From the NCBI RefSeq assembly GCF_000090795.2, contig NW_003546679.1, forward strand, positions 29,232 through 79,187: DNA of 49,956 nucleotides. Reading direction: 5' to 3'. Positions 37,981 to 44,883 of this stretch are shown piece after piece; within the stretch, counting starts at the first letter, position 1, and each line of letters starts with the position of its first letter. Origin of the DNA: Amphimedon queenslandica. Taxonomy: Eukaryota; Porifera; Demospongiae; Haplosclerida; Niphatidae. The notes beneath the pieces were generated by a model. That model did no database searches. It was not told where the DNA came from and saw only the letters and a list, made by a program, of their open reading frames with translations. The position numbers were made by a program, and so were the translations under genes.

Positions 37981-39113
37981 AATACATTAATGTTATGTTA
38001 GTTCCTCTTACTTGGCTATCATATCATCACTCATTCCGTAGTTCCTCATAATGTTCCACTGGTAATTAGGACCCCCTCCTCCCTTAGCCACAACTTTACT
38101 CTTTACCTAATTAATGCCCATCAAACACACCCACACATGTAAATCACATGATCACCTTCTTGGCACGTTTCGTCGGATCAACCTGAACACTGGTCCCCAC
38201 CTCTTCTGGCTCCTCCTTCTCAACCACTTCAGGAAATTTAGGAGGAAAACCGAAATCCTGTCTCTCCATTTTCAATTTATCAGCACAGGCCTATATACAT
38301 GTACATGTACAGTAATATTACTTAATGTACCGTATATTCTTAAATAAAAGCCGGATGCAAATAAATGCCGGGTAGCAATAGAATTGAACTATAAACCGCT
38401 GCTAGGCCAAGTTTTATCTTACTTCTTCAAAGTCCAAATGCCATTTTAAGAAATAGACGCCCGGACTTTTATTTAAGGAAATACCGTATAGCAGGTAATT
38501 TTAGAAGAGCTAAAATTTGGCAAATTGCTAAATTTTGGTGGTTGGCGGATTTTAATTTGGCAAATTTGTGGCCACGTGTCATTGAGCATGCGTATAATGG
38601 CTCAAAATGGCAGGTTTTTATTTTGGAGAATGGCTATCAAAACGCCAAATTCGCCAAAATTAAACCCTTCCAAAATTACTTGCTATACGGTACGGTACAT
38701 GTACATGTACAGTATTATCACATGACTCTCACATGATCCTTACCTTAATAGGCATACCAGTACAATGGAATGCAAACGGGAACAAACACCTCTTCCCTTT
38801 TAGACGATAGTACCCTACAGAAAACTGTTACCGAGGCAACAATTGTCATGGCAACGGTTGTCAAGGAAACGATAGTCTTACCTCTGCCTATAAAATAAAA
38901 ATTGCGGTCACTCATTTAGTATAAAGGAAAAGGTGTGGTCTGTTTCTATGGTAACCTTACCTTTGATATCGTGAAGGTGTGTCCAAGGTGGAGCTGTCCA
39001 TTCATGTATGGATAGGGAAAGGTCACAAAGTATCTGTTACTGTGATCAAACTCAGGACCTCTGTCTTCTGGCTATTAACAAGGATTAAATTAAAAATAAT
39101 TATAATATTATTA

Positions 39114-39152
<39 letters not shown>

Positions 39153-39332
39153 TTACTTTAGGTGCATCAATTTCAAAAGTACATTCTCTCTTCCATTTAG
39201 CTTGACACACTCTCTCTATCTCCCTCAATGTATCTTTCTTGTAAAACTAAAATGAGAGAGAAAGAGAGAGAGGACAGGAAAGACTAATACTGGACTCACT
39301 GTCATTCTGTATGCTATGCCACGTGCTGCCAT
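22641..39332 (-). CDS. LARS1: Cytosolic leucyl-tRNA synthetase (31 exons)
   Basis: Exons (minus): 39332-39300, 39246-39157, 39071-38961, 38887-38882, 38824-38744, 38290-38156, 38106-38012, 37483-37408, 36768-36656, 36286-36155, 35399-35174, 34843-34756, 32762-32686, 32546-32493, 32418-32278, 31783-31620, 31273-31208, 31147-30926, 30685-30599, 29819-29597, 29524-29461, 29161-29049, 28009-27842, 27584-27438, 27217-27080, 26837-26730, 24906-24799, 24431-24327, 24282-24175, 23694-23565, 22846-22641. They sum to 3615 nt, 1204 aa, near the usual ~1180. It charges tRNA-Leu. Class I signatures: HLGH (69-72, the HIGH motif) and K-MSKS (740-744), split by an intron between K and M. The CP1 editing domain carries [15 protein letters not shown] (about 300) and [10 protein letters not shown]. 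The C-terminal eukaryotic extension is present. Exon 4 is a 6-nt microexon. Two introns host genes on the opposite strand. A short insertion precedes [11 protein letters not shown]. Confidence 0.95.
22920..23510. repeat. ~178-bp tandem satellite, variant with ccatgggctatagccttggg core
   Basis: Three to four monomers lie in the last LARS1 intron; the block 'agctcaaactttc' recurs at about 22926, 23104, 23282 and 23434. It shares flanks (atcagaaaatgtaataaaa, agctcaaactttctac) with the other arrays in the window but has a different central near-palindrome. Confidence 0.85.
23820..24024. mobile_element. 205-bp MITE with CCGTATAGCAGGTATATT ends and TA target duplication
   Basis: Left end CCGTATAGCAGGTATATT, right end AATATACCAGCTGTACGG (inverted), flanked by TA on both sides (23818-23819 and 24025-24026). 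It has no coding capacity. The TA duplication points to a Tc1/mariner-type transposase in trans. Confidence 0.75.
24440..24560. repeat. (GA/CT)n microsatellite forming the pyrimidine tract of LARS1 exon 28
   Basis: On the LARS1 strand this is ~120 bp of CT repeat running straight into the acceptor CTCAG|TCTAATTTAG at 24431. Confidence 0.85.
25414..26433 (+). CDS. Secreted metallo-beta-lactamase-fold protein lacking metal ligands; nested in a LARS1 intron
   Basis: Single-exon 339-aa protein inside LARS1 intron 24907-26729, on the opposite strand. The first ATG (25414) opens a signal peptide ([16 protein letters not shown]). The order of elements follows the ComEC/Rec2-like MBL fold: [13 protein letters not shown] (31-43), TIIDTG (55-60), a strand ending LTNSNKNS (86-93) where HxHxDH should be, [12 protein letters not shown] (170-181), FSGN (197-200) where GD would be, LSNEG (226-230) where HHGS would be, and YVFTSSEH (248-255). 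All canonical metal positions appear replaced, so it is predicted non-catalytic. Several cysteines suggest extracellular disulfides. AATAAA at 26519-26524. Fold assignment is by eye and not certain; a role as binding protein is inference. Confidence 0.7.
   Translation: MKVILVIALLIQVSLSLEIPDADDKLHIYALPLVGGCTVIQCPKGEEDGAKGAVTIIDTGKSSSNSIGGKDVKRFLSGTTIKHIFLTNSNKNSRKYFKDILNSFKQYIPVHHPCSWKSYDTGSKYAQPKEIQQCSSISECDYEIELCPGVTISVVAAGLGECKGRDDGANNIDSLIAKMTYTGADTYGYGTYVTALFSGNFEASGSVVSRLIEKAGEDLSADIYRLSNEGNYPLANSRTLLNAIKARYVFTSSEHKKSLPRCEIYDYYKTNDNIDHVERHPYTCYDANKKLTNIDPEVALYGTNVYQPDEKKYKKVFFVLDFSINSSGDIGVKMTNAKN
26519..26524 (+). terminator. Polyadenylation signal of the nested MBL-like gene
   Basis: AATAAA lies 86 bp after the TAG stop, followed by T/A-rich sequence. 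Confidence 0.6.
27225..27400. repeat. (GA/CT)n microsatellite upstream of LARS1 exon 25
   Basis: About 175 bp of purine repeat on the plus strand, i.e. CT on the LARS1 strand, ending at the acceptor TTTTTATAG|GAACAAAG (27217). Confidence 0.85.
27628..27768. repeat. Dispersed gtgtcctcattat repeat, copy in LARS1 intron
   Basis: Contains ttaatacagaggtgtcctaatttcag and tandem 17-bp units of ataaaggtgtcctcatt. It matches copies at 5380-5595, 14010-14150 and 36850-36985. Confidence 0.8.
28090..28915. repeat. ~185-bp tandem satellite array (four to five monomers)
   Basis: Monomers repeat at about 28117, 28300, 28487, 28668 and 28848, each with atgcatcagaaaatg, a gaattctcac block and the core gtactatagtacaggga. 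Reverse orientation to the array at 10390. It lies in the LARS1 intron between exons 22 and 23. Confidence 0.85.
31900..32215. repeat. Satellite monomer interrupted by a MITE
   Basis: A single degenerate ~187-bp satellite monomer (gatgcatatacatg... to ...ccctgtactata / gtacaccaaattttggc) is split by the element at 32027-32182. Confidence 0.75.
32027..32182. mobile_element. 156-bp MITE (CCATATAAG...GGCTATACGG) inserted in a satellite TA
   Basis: Ends CCATATAAGTGGTTATTTT and AAAATTACCGGCTATACGG are inverted. TA lies on both sides (32025-32026, 32183-32184). Removing the element and one TA restores the satellite core ...gtactatagtaca..., which fixes both borders and the 2-bp duplication. Confidence 0.8.
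32797..32835. mobile_element. Truncated copy of the TTA-flanked MITE
   Basis: The segment gtcaggactagcgtaatattg...gcttta matches, in reverse, the left end of the element at 37174-37334. Confidence 0.55.
33351..34499 (+). CDS. Multi-span membrane protein of unknown family, nested in a LARS1 intron
   Basis: Single-exon 382-aa protein inside LARS1 intron 32763-34755, opposite strand. I do not recognise the family. Hydrophobic segments are visible at about 6-32, 68-90, 140-165, 183-208 and 212-245 (the last may be two helices), so five or six spans. The loop after the second span has NGS (glycosylation sequon), several Cys and a [13 protein letters not shown] segment, suggesting a disulfide-bonded outer loop. 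Residues about 250-382 are a charged, probably cytosolic tail with Gln/Asn-rich patches near the end. TM and loop lengths are not those of a standard 7TM receptor, though a divergent one is not excluded. Start is the first ATG (context aacaataATGG). Absence of introns and opposite strand argue for retroposition or late insertion. Confidence 0.7.
   Translation: MDQPSIFFILLGILIATSFILTIIVAIAGCVCLTREEMLRKVFPFIKKNGNHNVIFGYIIGKKSIKCLYYQLTLVVAFTLTDILCNTIVSISFKYNPYDGLNCYGYCNNGSTIKVTSEEQADMEEVLSIICVGWNFDIARAIGHTVALLTIVWILVYIVLWIKLKWWNKIITCARNRQLRLSKCCLCMLFISHFFSLFWIPFAIIVGDSVIYLLLTSSDLPPNGTIDLLLISIVLQSGIAIFPGPKKSKSLAEYCREAVEDNQGEEEGALVPIKDRLRERRVQDHRIDIDLLVELAEQECKKTLGDMYHYGTEDHINTIYENEMKTIAQVAYHKVTTNDGGAQYNNGQQYNTRQGASINGPTERDRLLGNTRRNNNNYSHFN
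34996..35156. mobile_element. 161-bp MITE of the CCGTATAG family
   Basis: Left CCATATAGTG..., right ...TTCTATACAG, TA flanks at 34994-34995 and 35157-35158. The interior ggtcacgtgccgtataatggctc is related to the 38484 copy. Lies between LARS1 exons 11 and 12. Confidence 0.65.
36395..36652. repeat. Degenerate satellite monomers in a LARS1 intron
   Basis: Shows aattcgtaaaaaatctaattttgatc, agctcaaacttgctacgcagcat and ctatactatagtacagtac, matching the 187-bp family, immediately before exon 9. Confidence 0.7.
36850..36990. repeat. Dispersed gtgtcctcattat repeat, second LARS1 copy
   Basis: Carries tagcctctttattgggcccacactacctgtccttaatac and gaggtgtcctcatttcagaggtacttttgtataggc, as in the SRCR-gene copies. 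Confidence 0.8.
37174..37334. mobile_element. 161-bp MITE with TTA target-site duplication (PIF/Harbinger-like)
   Basis: Left end AGGCTGGTTCACAATATTAC, right end (inverted) AGGCTGGTTCACAATATGAC, flanked by TTA at 37171-37173 and 37335-37337. A 3-bp TWA duplication is the hallmark of PIF/Harbinger transposition. No coding capacity. Confidence 0.8.
37541..37741. mobile_element. 201-bp MITE of the CCGTATAG family
   Basis: Starts CCATTATTGGTGGGAG and ends CTTGTACGG, flanked by TA. The interior is nearly palindromic, with gccattgagcatgctcag and attggcgatttt / accaattgccaata arms. Confidence 0.6.
37874..37982. repeat. (TACATG)n followed by (AAT)n microsatellites
   Basis: About eight copies of the self-complementary hexamer tacatg pass directly into about 19 aat units, in a LARS1 intron 30 bp from exon 7. 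Confidence 0.95.
38331..38481. mobile_element. Inverted-repeat element abutting a second MITE
   Basis: Left CGTATATTCTTAAATAAAAGCCGG and right CCGGACTTTTATTTAAGGAAATA form imperfect inverted ends. The right border touches the TA that starts the 38484 element. Confidence 0.55.
38484..38690. mobile_element. 207-bp MITE with CCGTATAGCAGGTAATTTT ends
   Basis: Left CCGTATAGCAGGTAATTTT, right inverted AAAATTACTTGCTATACGG, TA at 38482-38483 and 38691-38692. Best-preserved member of the family in the window. Lies between LARS1 exons 5 and 6. Confidence 0.8.
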
Positions 39333-39621
39333 GGGCGTGGCTATCCCGCCTACCTTTTATTTTAATAATTAAACTGCTTGCAGTGAATTGCAGCAGAAAT
39401 AACTGCAAAGCTAGTTAATCACGTGACTCTCACCATACTAGTTGATACATGTCACGTGACCAGAAAGCGATGTGTAGTAAGAAAATTCGGTCAAGCAACC
39501 TGCAAAGTGTATAATGTTAAAAGACAGTAAACGACACCATGTAAACAATCAGTACATTGTGCTATAACAAAATACAACATAATGTTAGGATAGAAAATTA
39601 AAAAAAACCTAGCCTATAGCA
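39333..39621. promoter_or_regulatory. LARS1 promoter region / NLR 3' flank
   Basis: 289 bp separate the LARS1 ATG from the stop codon of the upstream, same-strand NLR gene. It must contain both the LARS1 promoter and the NLR 3' UTR. No TATA box or clear AATAAA was seen. Confidence 0.5.
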
Positions 39622-42600
39622 TCAAGAATAAGAATGAATCACTATTGGTAACTGTCTGTAAGGCTGTTCCTGTTCATGTTTACTAAGCAATAACCTTTTG
39701 TGTTCTTCAAGGAAATCATTTAGAATTTCTTTTTCATCTTTGGCAACGATCTGGATATATTCAATTGAGGGATGAGTGAATACAGTTTCATAGAAATGCT
39801 GTGTTGTTTCTCTCCAATGATCAATGGATAGAAGGAAATCATTATCTTTAGTACATTTTATCCTCAATTGCCTGATGGTTGTACTTGATTGTAACATGCC
39901 CATAACAGCAAGAATAAAGTGTGTCCCATTAACTTGTGAATCTAGCTCAAAGTTTATCTCTGTAAGATATTTCATATGAGAAATGGCATCAAATGCAGAT
40001 TTCACCTCCTCAGTGGTTGAAATTGAAATATGTACACTCTGTAGACTGGTATTGTATTTGATATATGATGGTGGGAAATAATATAAGGTATAATAACTGT
40101 GCTCATTCTGACCAAAAATCTCAAAGTATGAAAGTGTTTGGTTAAGCCTCAACATGTTCTGTACATTGATATAAACATTTGTAGTTAATATTGTTATGTT
40201 CACTTTCAAAGCTTTAAGTGTAGTATTGTTTTGTAGAATGGTTAAAAGCTCACAAACACTTTCCTCTGTATCCAATGATACTTCAAGTACACAAAGATTT
40301 GGATGAGATGAAAATATAAGTTGCAATGGGTGTGAATAAGGCTGTACATGTATCAGACAGTGTAATCCATCACCTTGTGGAAGGAGTGGCTGTGATGTTG
40401 TAAAACCTCGTATCTCTAAAGCTTTCAATGGCATATTTATCTCCTTTATTTTTAGTGATGGTGTATCACTATCCTGTGTATGCAGTAAAGAAGAACTGCC
40501 TACGTTCAGTGATAAAGCTTTTATTGTAGTATTCTTTATTAGTAACTGCTCAAATATTCCTTCTGGTATATTGGTCGAATATAAATGAACACGAAATGAT
40601 GTTATAGTTTTATTCTTTGTCACACCTTTAATGACAGCAGTAACAGTATCTAAAAATGCATCATGATTTGTTTTAATTCTCATTTCTTGTACTGTTGTGT
40701 TTTTTTCTATACAGTTTTCAAGTTCCATACTAGCATCAATTGGTTTATTTGCTACTGCAAACTCGGGACTGTTCGATATTAAATGAAAATGCAATATTTT
40801 CAGCTGTGAAAATTTGAATAACTGTAATAATATCAAATAAGTGTTGTAATGGGCTTCAATATGACAGTAAAAATAACACTCTTTTATACAAAAAAATGAG
40901 ATTTTCTTTGCTAATGCAATACCATCATCTACTCCATTCATATATAAAATACATTCAAGTAAGTTGGATGTTAGAGAGCCATTAGTTAGTCCTGAAGTAA
41001 AGGTGTTCATTTTCTGTTCATTTAATGCTCCCAGGTCCAGGTGATTCCACTTTGTGTTGGAATTATCAATGAAATAACTAAGACACAACCAGTCAAACAA
41101 AGACAATGTTGCTCTATCAAGACAAAATGATTGATTAGCAATGGACTGTGCTAATACTTGACACAGTTTTGTGTTCTGTGATTCATAAATTAGCTGAATA
41201 AGAAGAATCGGAAATTCATCAAAACAGATAGATAAATAAGTATAAAATAGTAGATCATCATATATGTCATATAGCACTGGTTTGATAGCAGGATTCAAAT
41301 AAAATTCTGAATGGCTACAATTCTCAAATTCAGTTGATGCTTCTTCCATATACTGCAAGCCAAGCTGCTTAGCATTAAAATACTGTTGATAGCTCTCATG
41401 TTCAAGGTGAGTTAGACCTGCCACAAACCTCAGACACATTCGAAAGTGATCATTATCAAAGTGATCCTTAAACACTTCCTCTGTTTTCTCCTCATGCTTA
41501 GCTATCCACCATGCAGCTAGAAATTCCTGTATACTCAAGTGAAGGAACTGATACTTCTCCTCGTCATATTCCATGAAAGTCGTCATCAATCCAAGATAGT
41601 CTTCCTCACTCAGTGACTGTAGTTGATGTGAAGAGAATGTCATTTGTGTACTGGCCAAGTTAGTATAAGCAATTCGACACAATTCCAGAAAATGTTTTGC
41701 TAACTCTGGAGGTAATGAAGAAAGACTACCTAAAGTACGTGGGTTAATGTCATGTCTTTTAACATGTCTTCTGATAGTTTGTAGGATAAAGTTCTCATAC
41801 AGTTGAGTGAGCGTTGTTGGTAAGTGTCCTCCTTCTTTACGATAAACTAAGATAACCATGGAACAGACTAGTGGTACATAACACAATGATTTAACATCAC
41901 CTCGTATTTCAAGATCGTTAATGAGTTTCATTGCTAGATGTGAATCAACAGAATCCTCAAGTGTTTCTCTTATCACATTTGCTATTTGTTTCTCTGAAAA
42001 TCCACAAACTTGTATGTGTTTGCTAAGGGAAGACATTTCTAAAAGTGAAGAGGAAGCATAGCTACGAGAGGTAACAATAACTGAGCAATGAAATAGCATT
42101 TCTCTGTGGATGATGCTAGTAGCTAATGAGGACTGCCTGAATTGCTCACTTAATTCATCCCAACCATCAAAAAATATCAATAATCCTTTACCATGATTAT
42201 TTTCAAACCATTCAGCTATGGAGGACATGGCATGTGCACTACTTCGATATATAAATAAGTCAGCAATTGTTTTTGCTTCAGCAATCTTAGCATTCCTTAA
42301 AGGACAGTAAAGTACCAGGTCATAGTGCTGATGTACAAGTGATCCATTGGACCACATGTTTAACAGTTTACGACAGAGTGTTGTCTTGCCAATACCAGGA
42401 GGACCGTCTATTACTACTCTTAGAGAATCTTTATTTTTTGAGGGTGCTAAAATATTTTTAACTGTTATTTCTCTATTACCATGCAATCTAGGTATCCTAT
42501 CAATTTGACCCCTTAGCAGATACCAAGCTGTTTCTACTTGCGAAACAAATCGATCCTTCTCTACTAGTGCTAATCTTCCAAAAAAGTCTTTCCCAACTCG

Positions 42601-43957
42601 AGGGGGCCAGTCGGTAGCAACAATCAGTTCAGCGTTGTACTTTTGTCTCATAATTTCAGCATATTCCAGCACATCATTAGGAACTGGTTCAACCAAGTGT
42701 GAATCATGATGAAGTGAATCAGCAATGGATGGTGTATCAGTATCATCATGTACCAATGACTGTACTGACTCTTCTATATCAGAATCAACAAAGGATGGTG
42801 TATCAGTATAATCATGTACCAATGACTGTACAGACTGTCCTATATCATTAAAATAATAATAATTCTACTGATTATATTGAATTATTATCTAATATACCTA
42901 AGGTTGGTTGGCTGACAGTAAGATTTGTTTGTTGTAATTCAATGATTCCTTGTTCTTGCCTAGGCTGCTCATTATTATTATTTCTGCACATCATTTTACA
43001 AAACCACTGCCAACACTTAGCAATAGTACTAGTATGCTCCATTGAACTACCTGTAAATGAGGCATAGATTAATTGCATATTTTCAATTATTAATCATCAG
43101 TTGTATGGACACACACAAACCCACACTCACACATTATTATTATTGTTTGGACACACACACACTGTGTACATGAAAGGCAATTAATTTTGATTATCAGCTA
43201 CACTTAAGCGTCACCGCAATTAGACTATAGTTACAGTATTCTTACTTAGAGATGCATGGGATGTTCCCATAGGAGTGACTGTAGATTGACCTGTTAAAAA
43301 CAATAAAAATCAACATAATTATGAACACATTATACACTTTATTCATATTACACTACACAGAGATCTAACAGTCTTTACCTAATTGATGCAATATAGACTT
43401 AGCAATATCTTTCAACTGACGATCTCTTTGATTTCGTAATACACCACAGATATTAATCAGGTACTGTTGTTGATCTAAAGAGGATTCCAATCTTCCTTCA
43501 ATAGCCAATACAAGTCGGGCGGCTCTTTGGTCGTTAGATAAAGCAGTTGTGGTTATTATCTCTTCTTTTGTTCCGTGTGGTATCAAGTCTTTGGCATATA
43601 GTGCACTAGTTAGTTCATAACAATTAGAGGCAACAGTTCGGGTGAGATCATAAGAATGGATCTGTAACACTTCCCTTGGATTACCTACAAAATTGGATTA
43701 ATAAAAAATGCAATGAAGCCAACCATAAATGAAGGAATTGAAATTCTATTGCAGGCAGCCTATGGTATATCTAAACTACAGTTACAACAACTTCTTCAGT
43801 TTGATGAAATTGCACCCCAGATTGCAAGCAATAGAACTGCCTTGTGAATGCATGGATAAAACTGTATTTTAATCTTACCAGGGCCTGGGTTGAGTTCAAT
43901 GTCTCCTGATAAGAGGAGGAGGAGGAATATTATCAAATAAAAAGAGGAGCTGGTCAT
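39622..43957 (-). CDS. CARD-NACHT NLR-type receptor with 2A-like leader
   Basis: Exons 43957-43879, 43684-43379, 43290-43246, 43050-42898, 42839-39622, all joined in phase 1, give 1266 aa. Exon 1: hydrophobic leader plus 2A-like motif (next entry). Exon 2 (residues ~28-128) is a helical domain that looks like a CARD/death-fold adaptor (TRTVASNCYELTSALYAKDL ... AARLVLAIEGRL ... ICGVLRNQRDRQLKDIAKSI). Exons 3-4 are linker. The last exon has a duplicated ~26-residue linker (SVQSLVHDxTDTPS), then NACHT: Walker A GPPGIGKTT (340-348), Walker B LLIFFDGWDEL (414-424), VTSRSYASS sensor, and the conserved FLHLSIQEFLAAWW (~626-640). The ~430-residue C-terminus has irregular leucine-rich repeats (KNTTIKALSLNV, NNTTLKALKVNI). 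NLRs are cytosolic sensors that oligomerise through NACHT; sponge genomes hold many. Start uncertain: see upstream open exon. Confidence 0.88.
43880..43957 (-). other. N-terminal hydrophobic leader ending in a 2A-like ribosome-skipping motif
   Basis: The exon reads MTSSS, then FYLIIFLLLLL, then SGDIELNPGP, followed by one base and the splice donor. DIELNPGP matches the 2A consensus D(V/I)ExNPG|P exactly, at 43903-43880. In 2A elements the ribosome fails to join Gly to the final Pro, releasing the upstream peptide and continuing with Pro. The hydrophobic stretch before it is of signal-peptide length. After skipping, the receptor would start P-GNPREVLQ. Comparable 2A leaders acting as signal sequences are known from sea urchin NLR-type (CATERPILLER) genes. 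Activity here is inferred, not shown. Confidence 0.85.
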
Positions 43958-44067
43958 GTTAGTACTGTACACAGCAAAGTGTAGCAGCATCAACGAGTAG
44001 AGTACTTGCTTGACTGCAGTACCAGTTGTATAATGCAGTTGGGAGTAGCAGTAATAAGAAATAATTC

Positions 44068-44337
44068 CTATAAAAAACATTACATAGTGAATTGTACAAT
44101 CATAACAATATTAATTGTACCTATTAAATGAATGAAATGGTTCATCAGTAAAATGATCATCAGAAAAACATGAGAAAGAGCCAAAGCAGTAGCTAGATCA
44201 CATCTCTTGCCTAGTGAGGATGTACTGTGAGGTTTAAATGAGGAGCTAGTAGCAGGTCCACTGCTAGTAGATCTACCAGCAGCTAAACAGCAACTCCACA
44301 GGCCAATACTTGCTCTCCATTGAGAAAGATCAATCAT
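44068..44337 (-). other. Possible upstream coding exon of the NLR (or 5' UTR)
   Basis: An ATG at 44337 opens 72 codons to a donor (AATAG|GTACAA, exon end 44121). A 53-bp intron leads to an acceptor (TTTATAG|GAATTA, exon start 44067), and the frame then runs open into the 2A exon, phase 1 kept. This would add 109 residues with a second hydrophobic segment (LATALALSHVFLMIILLM and HLIGIISYY) before the leader, for 1375 aa in all. Evidence is only openness and good splice sites. It could be untranslated sequence, with translation starting at the internal ATG 43957. Confidence 0.35.
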
Positions 44338-44883
44338 CTTGTAAACAAAGGTGCAGATAATGAACTATCCAGTGACTAAAGACAATCAGTTACTTCAAGT
44401 ATACATAAATCCACTCAGTAATCTAAGAGCTACTCAAGCCTAAGGTGAACAAGATTACCACAGCCCTTAAACCCGACACTACTAAAAAGTGTTATAATAA
44501 CTCTTACCAAAAAAAGATATGTTAGAATTTATAAATTGTGGTATGTCACAACTATATCGTGCTTTGCAGGTTGTTTTACCAAAGCTTTCTCACTAACACA
44601 TAACCTCCTACCTCCTAGTCACATAACATTTAGTGAAGTATAGTAAGAGTCAAGTAGCCTGCTTGGAAATAATGGGTCAAGCAAGCATCAGATAGCTATA
44701 ACAATAGGAATGCAATCTATAATGCTTCACTATTAACAATCTGATAGTATACAGTACATTTGATGTCACATCTACAGTTCCAGTTCACAAACAATACGTG
44801 ATACAACTGAGTCAAGTGTTAATCAAAGGCAGTTAGGTATCAATCATACACTCAATGACTATGAGTGAATGATATGAATCCAA
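44338..44883. other. Intergenic DNA between NLR and MRPL22
   Basis: No exon seen. The 20-bp segment aatcaaaggcagttaggtat occurs at 44821-44840 and again at 44882-44901, where it overlaps the MRPL22 stop codon: a small local duplication of the gene's 3' end. The NLR promoter must lie here. Confidence 0.5.

Noticed and set aside
38811..38826. Acceptor TTCTGTAG|GGTACT for LARS1 exon 5
   Set aside because: It breaks phase after the microexon. AACAG|TTTTCTG keeps frame and restores the conserved [10 protein letters not shown].
43796..44080. The 2A motif as a remnant of an RNA virus or retrotransposon polyprotein
   Set aside because: The frame lacks any polymerase, protease or capsid-like sequence. 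The motif exon splices in phase onto a CARD-NACHT receptor and matches the known leader use of 2A in animal NLR genes.
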